A stretch of DNA of 64,000 nt, from assembly GCA_002030045.1 (NCBI GenBank), contig LQBI01000001.1:207538-271537 (forward strand), given 5' to 3'. Below are positions 19,887 through 29,522 of the stretch, piece after piece; positions within the stretch are counted from its first letter, which is position 1; each line of letters begins with the position of its first letter. A program made the position numbers and the translations under genes. Source of the stretch: Candidatus Aegiribacteria sp. MLS_C (GTDB lineage Bacteria > Fermentibacterota > Fermentibacteria > Fermentibacterales > JCC-6). The notes beneath the pieces are model-generated. The model saw only the letters and a list, made by a program, of their open reading frames with translations, made no database searches and was not told where the DNA came from.

Positions 19887-22800
19887 TCTCGCTGTTGTTC
19901 CTGGTGTCCGTTTCCCAGTCAGTCGAGCCCCTGCCTGCGGATCCCTCGTCGGGATTCGCCGCGGTTGTCCAGTTCCCGGAACCGGGGATCGCGGAACTGG
20001 AGAGCGGTGTATACCCGGTGTTCAGCGGTATCCCCACAAGGTTCCAGCCGGGGGAGCCTCCCCGTCCCGTCTTGACCCTCTTCGTTCCGGTCCCTCCGGG
20101 CGCCAGACCGGAGCTCAGTTTCTCCGCCGGGGGCTACAGGCCGACCGGTGCGGCATCCTCCACGGTCCTCACACCGGCTCTGCAGGGAGGCGGCCTATCC
20201 GTCCGGGAAGTGCCTGTGGAAAGGGTGGCACCGCCATCCAGTCACGCCGTGCTGGAGGGCGTCATACCCGTCGCCGGGACCTCCGTTGCCATGATCGACG
20301 TCTATCCGGTGGTGGACCCGTCCGGTGCCGAGTACGCTTCAAGCGTGTCCCTGGAACTGAGCTGGGAAGCGGAAAGCGGAGGCATTCCCGTTGAACGAAG
20401 CACGCTGCTGCGTCTCCTGGCCCCTTCCGGAACCCTCTACTGGAGGGGGTATCCGCGGCGATCCTGCAGAAGTGAGTTCTGGGGCATGCCCTGGGCCAGG
20501 ATATCGATCCCTGAAAGCGGCGGCTACTCAGTAACCGGAAGTCGGCTTGAGCAGAGCGGCTGCCAGGTGACAGGCACCCCGTGCGCCACGCTTCGAATGC
20601 TCTCCGGGCCCGGGGTGATGTTCACCAGTGCTCCCGAGGACAGCCACGCGCTGCAGGAGGTTGCGATAGCGGTGATCGATGCCGACGGGGACGGGGTATT
20701 CGATGAAGAGGACCAGGTGAGGTTCTTCGGAAGGGGTCTCTCCCGCTGGGAGCAGGAGGGCCAGGAACTGGTCAGGCTGGAACACAGGTATGCAACCCAC
20801 AACGTCTACTGGCTGACATGGGGAGGGGAGAACGGGAGGCGGATTGGTACGGTCCAGGGCGCTCCCGATACATCTCCGGGCTGGGGCGGCACCATTCGCA
20901 CGGACCTGTGGCTGAGGGAGGAGAACGAGTGGCTTCCCCGCTATGAGACCGCCACGGGCTGGGTATGGCAGACCATAGTCGAGGGGGAGAGCATCTCCGT
21001 GCCCTTCCAGGTCGGTGACCAGGGCAGCTGCGACGTATCCGTGAAAGTCATCATGGACGGTTCCCAGCAGCACACTGTCAGCCTCAGGATCAACGGGACC
21101 GAGGTCCTGAACGAATCCTGGTACGGTTCCGGTACAAGGCTCCTTCAGGCGGAGGACGTACAGCTCTCCGGCTCATGCGATCTCCAGGTGGTGTTCGAGG
21201 ATGACCTGGGGGACAGCGAACTCTCCCTGGTGTCGATCAGGGTGGAGTACTCGGAACGGCCCGGCGATCTGACGGGCCGATTCCTGTTCCCGTCCAGGGA
21301 GAAGACCGGCAGGTTCAACTTCGCCGTTTCCGGAGCCTCCTCCACATGCCTCGCCTACGATGTCACTCATCACAACGACCCCCTGGCGGTTGAGGGGGGG
21401 GAATACTCCGGAGGTTCCTACAGCTTCTCCTTCCAGGTGGATCCCGGTTCGGGGCTCATCATCATGGACAGCCAGGACTGGATGACGCCGGATTCCGTCG
21501 TGTCAGCAAATCCCGGCAGGCTTGCGGGGACCGTGACACAGGGGGACAGGCTCCTTGTGGTTCATCCGTCCATGTACGACGGTACCTGGGGCATGCTCCA
21601 GGTCCTCGAGCAGCAGGGTCATATGCCGGTGGTGGCCACGACCACGGAGATCTACGACGAGTTCGGACAGGGGGTGGCGGATCCCGGAGCCATAAGAGCG
21701 GCAGTGAGGTGGGCGATGGACACCTGGACACCGGGATTGTCGGGACTGATCCTCGCAGGAGACGGACACTACGATTTCCTCGGCCACGCCACCTCGCAGC
21801 CGGTAATGGTTCCTCCCTGGGTCCGCCTGGGCACCGGTCAGACCGATTGTGTCGACGATCTCTTCGTCATGGTCCACCCGGAAGCGGTACTTCCGGAGAT
21901 TCCTGTATCAAGGATCCCGGCTGACAATCTGTCTCAGCTGGGTACCTGCACCGCCAAGCTCATCTCGTATTACCAGGAGAATAATTCCGGCGACTGGACA
22001 GGCAGGGCGCTCATCGTGGCAGACGATGAATGGGGCCAGTCCGGGTCCTGGAACGAGACCGAGCATACAGTGAACTGCGAACGGATAGCCGAGGAAGTGC
22101 TCCCCAGATGGTTATCCAGGGAAAAGTTCTACATGATCGAATACCCGTGGCCTCCGGGACCGTGGACACCGGAAGGACCACATCCCGAGAAACCTGAAGC
22201 GAGAGACAGCTTTCTGGAGACCTTCGACAGGGGGTTCCTCTTCATGTTCTACGAGGGACACGGTGCCGGCAACCAGATAGCTCACGAGGTCCTCATGACC
22301 GACGAGGACGTCAGCGGGATGAGCAACGGCCACCGTCTGCCGGTTTCGTTCTGGGCCACCTGCGACGTGGGGCATTTCGACGATCCGGGCTCCGACGCCA
22401 TCGGAGAGAGGCTGGTGCTCCATCCGGCCGGCGGCTGCATATCCAGCGTGGCGGCCACCCGCGGGACCTACGGCGCCTCCAACTACCAGTACTTCAGGAG
22501 CGTCATAGATTCCCTCTGCAGCGATCCTCAGCTTTCGGCGGGGGAGGCGGTCTGGCAGTCAAAACTTGCGCTGTCAGCTTCCTACAGCAACAACAGGTTC
22601 TACGTGATGTTCGGTTATCCCGACCTGCCGCTGGCATTTCCAGGGACCGGGGGAACCGTTTCCGTCGAGGGGGACACCCTGCGCAGCGGCGAGCTGAACA
22701 CGATCGTGGGGCGGGATTTCCAGCAGGAAGGTCTCGCTTTCGTCCAGGTCCTGGAGTCGTCATGGAACACCGTCTACACCTGCCTGGGGGGAGCCCAGAT

Positions 22801-23653
22801 CCCCTACCTCAGGTACGGCGGAACCGCCTACAGCGGTACTCAGACCGTCGAGGACGGGGAATTCTCCATTCAGTGCTTCATACCCCTTCAGTCGAATACG
22901 GGTGACATGTCCAGGGCGGCCGGACTGGCCATCTCCAGTGAGCTTTCCGATGCGGGTGCGCTGGACCCGGCGGTTCTGGTGGAGGGGAACCCCTCCGGCG
23001 GCGACCTGCTTGGTCCGGAGGTTCAGATGTGGATAGACGGGTACGAGGGTGTGTCCTTTCCGGAACTCACGGGAGACGTGACCCTCGAGGCGGCCATAAG
23101 CGATTCAAGCGGCATCTGCCTCCTGGGCGGCGCCGGAAGGGAACTCAGCCTGTTCATCGACGGTCTCTGCGTTGACGTGAGCCGCCACTTCTCCTACGAC
23201 AGGGGCAGCTCCGTTTCTGGAAGACTGGAGTACGGCATCGAATCCCTGGCCGAGGGTGAGCACACGCTGATACTCTGGAGTTTCGACGGACTGGGCAACA
23301 GCTCCCGGGACACTCTGGAACTGAGGATACTCCAGGAGAGCGACCTCTCGCTGACCGAGACCCTGGTCTACCCCAACCCCGGAAGCGGTTCCAGGTGTTT
23401 CAGTTTCAGGGTTTCCGAGGACGCTCAGGTGACCGTATCCATCTACACCGTGGCGGGTACCAGGATCGAGGAACTGACCGCGATCTGTTCCCAGGGCTAC
23501 AACCAGCTCTTCTGGAACGGCCTCGACCACGACGGTGATCCCGTTGCGGGGGGACCCTACATTTACAAGATTAGGGCGGATGCCCTCGGTTCCTCCGTAT
23601 TCAGCAGAACCACGGAGGAATACGGAGTGCTGGCGGTCATTTCGGAGGAATAA
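19880..23653 (+). CDS. Gingipain-like C25 family cysteine protease, secreted, with C-terminal sorting-type domain (copy 2)
   Basis: The 1257-residue paralogue of the protease at 15340 begins with the hydrophobic signal MLISLLFLVSVSQS. Catalytic His794 is in MFYEGHGAG and Cys828 in FWATCDVGHFD; EIPVSRIPADN precedes them as in copy 1. The C-terminal module (YPNPGSGSRCFSFRV, IYTVAGTRIEE, WNGLDHDGDPVAGGPYIYKI) matches copy 1, and both chains end in a similar LAV-[MI]-xEE tail. The copies are clearly diverged along their length, so the duplication is old. The ATG overlaps the sirtuin stop. An unusual insertion before the final tail (SRTTEEYG) distinguishes it. Confidence 0.88.
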   Translation: MLISLLFLVSVSQSVEPLPADPSSGFAAVVQFPEPGIAELESGVYPVFSGIPTRFQPGEPPRPVLTLFVPVPPGARPELSFSAGGYRPTGAASSTVLTPALQGGGLSVREVPVERVAPPSSHAVLEGVIPVAGTSVAMIDVYPVVDPSGAEYASSVSLELSWEAESGGIPVERSTLLRLLAPSGTLYWRGYPRRSCRSEFWGMPWARISIPESGGYSVTGSRLEQSGCQVTGTPCATLRMLSGPGVMFTSAPEDSHALQEVAIAVIDADGDGVFDEEDQVRFFGRGLSRWEQEGQELVRLEHRYATHNVYWLTWGGENGRRIGTVQGAPDTSPGWGGTIRTDLWLREENEWLPRYETATGWVWQTIVEGESISVPFQVGDQGSCDVSVKVIMDGSQQHTVSLRINGTEVLNESWYGSGTRLLQAEDVQLSGSCDLQVVFEDDLGDSELSLVSIRVEYSERPGDLTGRFLFPSREKTGRFNFAVSGASSTCLAYDVTHHNDPLAVEGGEYSGGSYSFSFQVDPGSGLIIMDSQDWMTPDSVVSANPGRLAGTVTQGDRLLVVHPSMYDGTWGMLQVLEQQGHMPVVATTTEIYDEFGQGVADPGAIRAAVRWAMDTWTPGLSGLILAGDGHYDFLGHATSQPVMVPPWVRLGTGQTDCVDDLFVMVHPEAVLPEIPVSRIPADNLSQLGTCTAKLISYYQENNSGDWTGRALIVADDEWGQSGSWNETEHTVNCERIAEEVLPRWLSREKFYMIEYPWPPGPWTPEGPHPEKPEARDSFLETFDRGFLFMFYEGHGAGNQIAHEVLMTDEDVSGMSNGHRLPVSFWATCDVGHFDDPGSDAIGERLVLHPAGGCISSVAATRGTYGASNYQYFRSVIDSLCSDPQLSAGEAVWQSKLALSASYSNNRFYVMFGYPDLPLAFPGTGGTVSVEGDTLRSGELNTIVGRDFQQEGLAFVQVLESSWNTVYTCLGGAQIPYLRYGGTAYSGTQTVEDGEFSIQCFIPLQSNTGDMSRAAGLAISSELSDAGALDPAVLVEGNPSGGDLLGPEVQMWIDGYEGVSFPELTGDVTLEAAISDSSGICLLGGAGRELSLFIDGLCVDVSRHFSYDRGSSVSGRLEYGIESLAEGEHTLILWSFDGLGNSSRDTLELRILQESDLSLTETLVYPNPGSGSRCFSFRVSEDAQVTVSIYTVAGTRIEELTAICSQGYNQLFWNGLDHDGDPVAGGPYIYKIRADALGSSVFSRTTEEYGVLAVISEE

Positions 23654-23674
23654 CCTCTAGGAGGTAGGTACCAC

Positions 23675-24835
23675 TTGTCAGGACCACCCGGCGGCAAGAT
23701 AGACTGGTTGTGGAAGCAGGTGGAGAGCGCCAGGGCGGATGACAACCGGGAGGCGGTCCGGGAGTGTCTGGAGAGACTCCTGGCCGATCCCTCCGTTCGG
23801 GACACCTCCGACGAGGACCTGGCCCTGATCAACCTCAGCCAGCTGGACCTGGAGGAGGGACGGAGCAGGGAAGCTGCGCTCAGGCTCTCGGATTTCAGGT
23901 GGCACGGCGTACCGGGACCGGCGGGGCTGCTCCTCCTGGCGGACGTGTATCTGAAGCTTGAATGGTTCGGGCAGGCAAGGGACGAACTCGAGGAATACCT
24001 GGAGCTGATACCGGAGGACCTGGACGCCAGGAGGAAGCTGGGTCTCGTGCAGCTGATGCTGAACGAGGACGATGCAGCACAGCGCATCCTGCTCGCCACC
24101 GCCCGCAGGGAGAAGAACAGGGTGCCGGAAACCCTGACCTATCTGGCCATGCTGGAGGCCAAGGCCGGCCGTCTCGAGGAGAGCCTGCATCTGCTCCTGC
24201 AGGCCAGGGAACTGGCTCCCTTGGACGAGAAGATCGAACACACACTGCTTCGCATCGAGTCCCTGAGGGTAAGTCTGAAGAGGAGGGCCCTCCATCAGGA
24301 GGACCTGCCCCTGGAGGACCTGGTCCCGGGAATGACCGGGGGCATGCTGGAACTGCACGGCTACTCCCGGGAGAAGGCAAGGCAGGCCATGGAGGCGTGG
24401 AACAGGTTCTGCAGCGTCCAGAGACCCGCCGGCCGGAAACCCGCTATCTGGGCTGCAGCCCTTGAATACTCGGTAACGAGGTTCGGACCCCATTTCACTC
24501 AGAAACAGCTGGCCGACGAGTACGGAGTGTCAACCACCCAGCTGGGCGAGCATTACCACACGATCGCCCAGGCAGTGGACCTCGATTCCATAGTGAAGGA
24601 AGACCTCCTGGGTGAGACTGAAAGAGCGGGCCACGGCCTTCGGGACCTGGTTCGGAGGGAGGAGATGGCGGAGGTCATCGCCTCTGCCACAGGCAGGCTC
24701 GAGGAGTTCCGGGGTCCCGGCGAGATGTGCGCCTGGGTGTTCGGGAGGATAGATCCCCTGAACGAGGCCGAACGCAGGGAGATAGAGGACTTCGTGGGCT
24801 ATCTCTGGAAGCGCAAGTCCAATCCGGCGAAATAG
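23675..24835 (+). CDS. TPR-repeat protein with C-terminal helix-turn-helix-like region
   Basis: The 386-residue soluble protein has TPR-like helical repeats over residues about 15-210 (RECLERLLADPSV, LLLADVYLKLEWFGQARDELEEYL, LAMLEAKAGRLEESLHLLLQA). Residues about 235-320 form another helical domain containing FTQKQLADEYGVSTTQLGEHYHTI, a pattern like the second helix pair of cyclin/TFIIB-type or HTH folds. There is no signal peptide. The TTG start has AGGAGGTAG upstream. It lies 21 bases after the second C25 protease and its stop abuts the CotH gene, so it belongs to the same operon. Function unknown; a regulator of the operon is possible. Confidence 0.65.
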   Translation: MSGPPGGKIDWLWKQVESARADDNREAVRECLERLLADPSVRDTSDEDLALINLSQLDLEEGRSREAALRLSDFRWHGVPGPAGLLLLADVYLKLEWFGQARDELEEYLELIPEDLDARRKLGLVQLMLNEDDAAQRILLATARREKNRVPETLTYLAMLEAKAGRLEESLHLLLQARELAPLDEKIEHTLLRIESLRVSLKRRALHQEDLPLEDLVPGMTGGMLELHGYSREKARQAMEAWNRFCSVQRPAGRKPAIWAAALEYSVTRFGPHFTQKQLADEYGVSTTQLGEHYHTIAQAVDLDSIVKEDLLGETERAGHGLRDLVRREEMAEVIASATGRLEEFRGPGEMCAWVFGRIDPLNEAERREIEDFVGYLWKRKSNPAK

Positions 24836-27800
24836 ATGAGGATACCCTTGACGATCATTCCGCTCTTCCTGGTACCGGCGGTGCTGGTGTCCCAGGTCCC
24901 TTCCGTGGAGGTATACTGCGATCCGGGCCAGTTCCAGCAGATGGTGGAACTCTACGAGGAGGAGATCGAGATAGACTGCACGGTGATCGTCGGCGACACC
25001 GTGTACGCAGGGTCCCGTATTCGGCTGAGAGGGGACACCTCGAGAGGGTATCCGAAGAAATCGTTCCGCATAGACCTCGCCGACAGCAGCTCCTGGGATG
25101 GAAGGGTGGAGTGGGACTTCAACTCCGAGTACACGGATTCCACCTACATACATCCATGGCTCTTTTCCTGGATCCTCACGAACCTCGACTATCCCTGCTT
25201 CCGTACCGACCATTACAGGTTCTACGTAAACGACGAATACAAAGGGCTCTACCTCAGGAGCGAACCTGTCGACGAGCAGTTCCTCTCCAGCAGGGGAATG
25301 GATCCGGACGGGAACCTCTACAAGGCTTCCGTCGACGGTTCCTGCCTCAGCAGGTACGATGACGTGCCTCTTGTATGGGAGAAGAAGGCCAACGAGAGCG
25401 AGGGATGGAACGACCTCTACCAGCTCATAGAGTACATGGACCAGGTGGACCCTGCGGCGTTCCACGAGACGGCCTGGGAGGTCTTCGACCTGAACGACCT
25501 CATCACGATACTGGCGGTCAACACCCTGACCATGAACTTCAGCACCTACTACCACAACTACTTCGTATACAGGGACATTCGAGGCACCGGGCTCTGGACG
25601 GTCCTCCCCTGGGACGTGGACAAGCTGTGGGGGGACTGGACCTGGAGGACCTACACCGCCGGAGTGAACAACTTCTGGTACGACAACCCGCTTATCGAGA
25701 AGGTCATCCTGGACCCTGTGCTCTTCGAACTCTACTACGACCGGATGGACTCCATCGCCGCACAGCTCCTGACCCCGGAGTTGGTGGGTCCGGTGATAGA
25801 CTCTCTGGAGGCGGTCCTGGCAGGTGCCGTTGCCGATGACGACTACGACGCCATAACAGCTGACGATTTCCACACCGCCATCGCCAGGCTGCGGGACGAG
25901 AGGATACCGGGCAGGATCGTTGGACTGAACTACATGTACGGAAACGATGTGAGGTCTTTCAGTGCCTTCTGTGGCGACACGGTCTCGCTGGGCGACAAGT
26001 TCGTGAACTGGGAGGCCGCCGTGGATCCCCAGGGGGATTCCGTCGACTACAGGCTGTATCTCTACACCGAAGAGGGCTGGCCGCTGGACCCCATCGAGAC
26101 CCTGGCCCTGGCCGATACATTCCACACCTTCACATCGCTTCCCCCCGGCGGCTACGTGTGGAGGGTGGAGGCAGGCACCGGGGGCGACAGGTACACGGAG
26201 GCCTACGACCGCTACAATCCCTTCACGGTCATCGATTCATGGACGGTGCTCTCCGGCACCCTCTCGGGCAGCACGGTCCTGACCCCGGAGGATTCCCCCT
26301 ACCTGGCGGTCTCCGACCTGCTCATACCCGAAGGCTCATCCCTCACCGTCCAGGGCGGGGTGGACATCCGCCTTGAGGAGGACGTCAGCATCGACTGCAG
26401 CGGAGAGATCATCTGCATGGGGAATTCGGCGGACTCGGTGAGGTTCCTGCCCGACGACGGGTCAAGGCCCTGGGGCGGAATAAGGCTGCAGGGAGCGGAA
26501 GCCTGGATGACCTGCGTCTCTTTCTTCGGTTCCGTGGGGTTCGGCGGCTCGGGCCAGGACAACGCCCTTATCCTCGGACAGCACTCGGACCTGGTCCTGA
26601 AGGGATGCTCCTTCACCGGGAACACCCGGTGTATCAACCTGACAGGAGGCAGCGTTGTTATGGACAGCTGCCGCCTCACCGGATGGAACAGCGGGGAACT
26701 TTTCTTCATGGAGGATGGAGACTCGGCCCTCATCGAGAACAGCAGCTTCGGCAACATGGTGGACCCACCTAGTCCGTGGCATGACGGGGTGGAGTTCCAG
26801 GACTGCCGCAGCGGCAGCTATATCGTCAGGAACTGCGAGGTGTTCAACATCCAGGGAGACGCCATCGACAGCAACAGCAGCAACATGACAGTCGAGCACT
26901 GCAGTGTCCGGGACGCGGCGGACAAGGGCTTCTCCATAGGCATAAACGCACCCGGAAGCCACATATCCACCGTCGAGCTGATGAACAACACGGTTTCCGG
27001 ATGCTACACGGGCATCGCGGTGAAGGACGATTCATACGCGGATATCTTCAGCTGCACCGTGACACAGTGCGACATCGGCGTCAGGGCCTACAACAAGACC
27101 GCAGGCTCCGGAGGCGGTTACGCCACAGTGCTCAACGGGATCGTCCACGCCTGCAGCGAGACCTTCAGCTTCGAGGACGGGTCCGTGGTTGAAGTCGCCT
27201 ACAGCCTCACCGGATCAGAGTATTCCTGGCCGGGAGAGGGCAACATCGCCGGAGACCCGCTCTTCGCACCCTGGGTAGGAACGGACTACCATCTGTCCTA
27301 CGAATCCCCGTGCATAGACTCGGGTGATCCCTCGATGGAGGACCCCGACGGCACCAGGTCGGACATGGGGGCGGTCTTCTTCCCGCAGTTCCTCGACGAC
27401 CTCTACATCAACGAGTTCCAGTCGGTGAACGACACCACGATAGCAGACTCCTACGGCGACTACGACGACTGGTTCGAACTCTACAACGGCTCAGACTGGG
27501 ACTGCGACCTCAGCTGGGTCTTCGTCTCCGACGACCCTTCCCGGCTGGAAACGTACCAGTTCCCTCCCGGCACGGTCATTCCCGCCGGAGGCTACCTTAT
27601 CGTATGGGCCGACGGACATCCATGGCAGGACGGTCTTCACCTGCCCTTCGCTCTGTCCTCGGAAGGCGACAGCATCTACGTTTCACGCCAGCCGGCGGAA
27701 CCCTCTTCCGGAGATGCGGAAGGCAGCCGGACAAGGGCCCTCAAGCTGGTCGACTCGGTCAGCTTCGGTCCCGTGCCGCCGGACATGTCCTACGGGAGGT

Positions 27801-28165
27801 ACAGCGACGGCGGTCCCGAGTGGGGACTGCTGGAGTTCTGCACACCCGGCTGGTCCAACTCGCTTCCCTGGAGCGATACCGGTTTCCTGCAGGTTTCGGC
27901 CGCCTTCCCCAATCCTCTCATGGGCGGTTCCGTTGCGCTGGACATCACCGTGGACGCCGGTCTTACCAGGGTTAGCGTGTACGACATGGCGGGGAGGCTA
28001 ATAGCGGTCCCCTACGACGGCTACCTGGAATCCGGAGAGTACAGGTTCCACTGGGACGCGGCGTTCGAGAGCGGTGCCCGTGTCCCCGTGGGCGTGTACC
28101 TGATACATGTGATGCACTCGGCCGGGCTTTCCGAGAGCAGGAAAGTGGTGGTCCTGGGAAGATGA
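24836..28165 (+). CDS. CotH-kinase-like surface protein with beta-helix, lamin-tail and C-terminal sorting-type domains
   Basis: The 1109-residue secreted protein has a signal peptide (MRIPLTIIPLFLVPAVLVSQ), then a CotH domain (about 20-370) with RLRGDTSRGYPKKSFRI, FYVNDEYKGLYLRSEPVDE and VLPWDVDKLWGD. A parallel beta-helix region follows (about 480-780, repeated short strands with CSF/NSS turns), then a lamin-tail domain (INEFQSVNDTT, DWFELYNGSDWDC) and an FPNPLMGG...VYDMAGR...VGVYLIHV C-terminal module. CotH-type proteins include atypical kinases that phosphorylate secreted spore-coat protein; activity here is untested. Start ATG follows the upstream stop directly. Confidence 0.87.
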   Translation: MRIPLTIIPLFLVPAVLVSQVPSVEVYCDPGQFQQMVELYEEEIEIDCTVIVGDTVYAGSRIRLRGDTSRGYPKKSFRIDLADSSSWDGRVEWDFNSEYTDSTYIHPWLFSWILTNLDYPCFRTDHYRFYVNDEYKGLYLRSEPVDEQFLSSRGMDPDGNLYKASVDGSCLSRYDDVPLVWEKKANESEGWNDLYQLIEYMDQVDPAAFHETAWEVFDLNDLITILAVNTLTMNFSTYYHNYFVYRDIRGTGLWTVLPWDVDKLWGDWTWRTYTAGVNNFWYDNPLIEKVILDPVLFELYYDRMDSIAAQLLTPELVGPVIDSLEAVLAGAVADDDYDAITADDFHTAIARLRDERIPGRIVGLNYMYGNDVRSFSAFCGDTVSLGDKFVNWEAAVDPQGDSVDYRLYLYTEEGWPLDPIETLALADTFHTFTSLPPGGYVWRVEAGTGGDRYTEAYDRYNPFTVIDSWTVLSGTLSGSTVLTPEDSPYLAVSDLLIPEGSSLTVQGGVDIRLEEDVSIDCSGEIICMGNSADSVRFLPDDGSRPWGGIRLQGAEAWMTCVSFFGSVGFGGSGQDNALILGQHSDLVLKGCSFTGNTRCINLTGGSVVMDSCRLTGWNSGELFFMEDGDSALIENSSFGNMVDPPSPWHDGVEFQDCRSGSYIVRNCEVFNIQGDAIDSNSSNMTVEHCSVRDAADKGFSIGINAPGSHISTVELMNNTVSGCYTGIAVKDDSYADIFSCTVTQCDIGVRAYNKTAGSGGGYATVLNGIVHACSETFSFEDGSVVEVAYSLTGSEYSWPGEGNIAGDPLFAPWVGTDYHLSYESPCIDSGDPSMEDPDGTRSDMGAVFFPQFLDDLYINEFQSVNDTTIADSYGDYDDWFELYNGSDWDCDLSWVFVSDDPSRLETYQFPPGTVIPAGGYLIVWADGHPWQDGLHLPFALSSEGDSIYVSRQPAEPSSGDAEGSRTRALKLVDSVSFGPVPPDMSYGRYSDGGPEWGLLEFCTPGWSNSLPWSDTGFLQVSAAFPNPLMGGSVALDITVDAGLTRVSVYDMAGRLIAVPYDGYLESGEYRFHWDAAFESGARVPVGVYLIHVMHSAGLSESRKVVVLGR

Positions 28166-28184
28166 ACGGAAACTGGAGGTTACA

Positions 28185-28784
28185 GTGTTCTTCATAACTT
28201 CGATACTGTCGCTGGTGCTGGTGGCACCCGGCGACCTGGTGATAAGCGAGATAATGTACAACCCTGACGGCCCCACTCTGGGCGACGACGACTGCTTCGA
28301 ATGGGTGGAACTCTGCAACGCGGGCCCGTCGACGCTGGAACTCGAGGGCATGATGCTGAGCGACGGCAACAACCAGCTCTTCATCGGACCATTCAACCTG
28401 GAAACCGGTTCCAGGGTGGTCCTTGCCGCGGATTCGGAGGACTTCGCGCTGGCCTACGGTGACGACGTCCCCGTGGCGGAATGGGAGGGGGACTGGACGA
28501 AGCTGTCAAACGACGGTGACCAGGTCATCCTCTATTCATCGAGCGGCGAGGTCCTCGATGCCGTGACCTATTCAGACACCTGGGGCGCCGACCCGGAGAG
28601 CGGTTCACGAAGCGACGCCGACGGGAGGGGTTCCTCGCTGGAGAAGGTAGCCCTGACGGGTCCCAATGACGAGACCAACTGGAGACCCTCGGAGGACTAC
28701 GGGTGTCCCAGAAACGATCCCGAAGACGGGCGACCCGTATGCTGGGGCACTCCGGGAGTCAGGAACAGCGTGGAGGCCGACTGA
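28185..28784 (+). CDS. Small secreted lamin-tail-domain protein
   Basis: The 199-residue protein has a short signal (FFITSILSLVLVAPG) followed by a single lamin-tail (LTD) Ig-like domain: DLVISEIMYNPDGP, FEWVELCNAGPSTLELEGMMLSDG, GSRVVLAADSEDF, DGDQVILYSSSGEVLDAVTY. LTDs in bacterial secreted proteins are thought to bind other surface molecules. The GTG start has GGAGG seven bases upstream. It is the last gene of the plus-strand operon and lacks the C-terminal sorting module of its neighbours. A CCTCAG/CTGAGG dyad at 28791-28816 follows it without a clear T-run. Confidence 0.82.
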   Translation: MFFITSILSLVLVAPGDLVISEIMYNPDGPTLGDDDCFEWVELCNAGPSTLELEGMMLSDGNNQLFIGPFNLETGSRVVLAADSEDFALAYGDDVPVAEWEGDWTKLSNDGDQVILYSSSGEVLDAVTYSDTWGADPESGSRSDADGRGSSLEKVALTGPNDETNWRPSEDYGCPRNDPEDGRPVCWGTPGVRNSVEAD

Positions 28785-28829
28785 CAGTATCCTCAGACCG
28801 GAACTCCCATCTGAGGGCAGCTGTACCCG

Positions 28830-29522
28830 TCAGAAGTCTATATCGTTGCTGGCGGTCACCATGTTCACGTTGTCAATGCCCTGTACGGCGTTGAGACCGG
28901 TGACGATGTCGCTGGAGCTGAACCCGGGTTTCAGCGAGAGGTCGTAGGTAAGGGTCAGGAAGACACCGTCGCTGGAAGGTTCGATGTGTATTATGGTGCT
29001 CTTGCTGGCCCTCTCGTTGATGAAGCTTATGTATTCCTGCTCGTCGCCGGTCTCCCGGTTGAACCTGAACCTGAGCATGAACTCGCTCCTGTGCATGGAA
29101 CCGAAGTTGGTCCTGAAGAGCAGCAGGGCCACGGTCCCTATGAACAGCGTGGAAAAGAATGTCAGCACGTAGTTGCCGGTTCCGGAGGCTATTCCCTCGG
29201 TCAGCGCGAAGAAGATGAAAGCCGTATCCCTCGTATCCTTCACCACCGTCCTGAAGCGGACGATTGTCAGAGCGCCCACGAGCGCGAAGGCCCGGGCCAG
29301 GTTGCTTCCGATGACCATCATGACCGCGCTCACCGTGATGCACATCAGCACCAGCGTGACCACGAAGGACTGGGAGTAGGAGAGACCCTTGTGGGTCCTC
29401 CGGTATATCACGGCTATAAGGAGGCCCGCAAGGAGGGCCAGCACCATGTTGACGAGTACGGACATGGGGCTGTAGCCCAGGTCCTCGGAGGCAGTGGTGA
29501 ACCATTCCGTCAGCTGAGACAA
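28830..29522 (-). CDS. DUF4956 family membrane protein
   Basis: The 230-residue protein has about four membrane helices in its first 130 residues (VLVNMVLALLAGLLIAVIYRRTH, FVVTLVLMCITVSAVMMVIG, AFALVGALTIVRFRTVVKDTRDTAFIFFAL, YVLTFFSTLFIGTVALLLF), then a cytoplasmic C-terminal ferredoxin-like domain. The loop ALVGALTIVRFRTVVKDTRDTA is the hallmark of DUF4956. TTG 29522 is chosen because GGAG lies six bases upstream. It overlaps the VTC-domain gene by 13 bases. The family is often found with VTC and CotH genes, as here; its function is unknown. Confidence 0.85.
   Translation of the reverse strand: MSQLTEWFTTASEDLGYSPMSVLVNMVLALLAGLLIAVIYRRTHKGLSYSQSFVVTLVLMCITVSAVMMVIGSNLARAFALVGALTIVRFRTVVKDTRDTAFIFFALTEGIASGTGNYVLTFFSTLFIGTVALLLFRTNFGSMHRSEFMLRFRFNRETGDEQEYISFINERASKSTIIHIEPSSDGVFLTLTYDLSLKPGFSSSDIVTGLNAVQGIDNVNMVTASNDIDF

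Noticed and set aside
24530..26125. Long 531-codon open frame on the minus strand
   Set aside because: It lies antisense to the end of the TPR/HTH gene and the start of the CotH gene, both with clear homology. Its residues are low-complexity (Val/Leu/Gly/Pro/Arg/His) and show no domain; high G+C produces such shadows.
28791..28816. CCTCAG/CTGAGG dyad as a bidirectional terminator between convergent genes
   Set aside because: Arms are only six bases with a 14-base loop and no T-run on either side.
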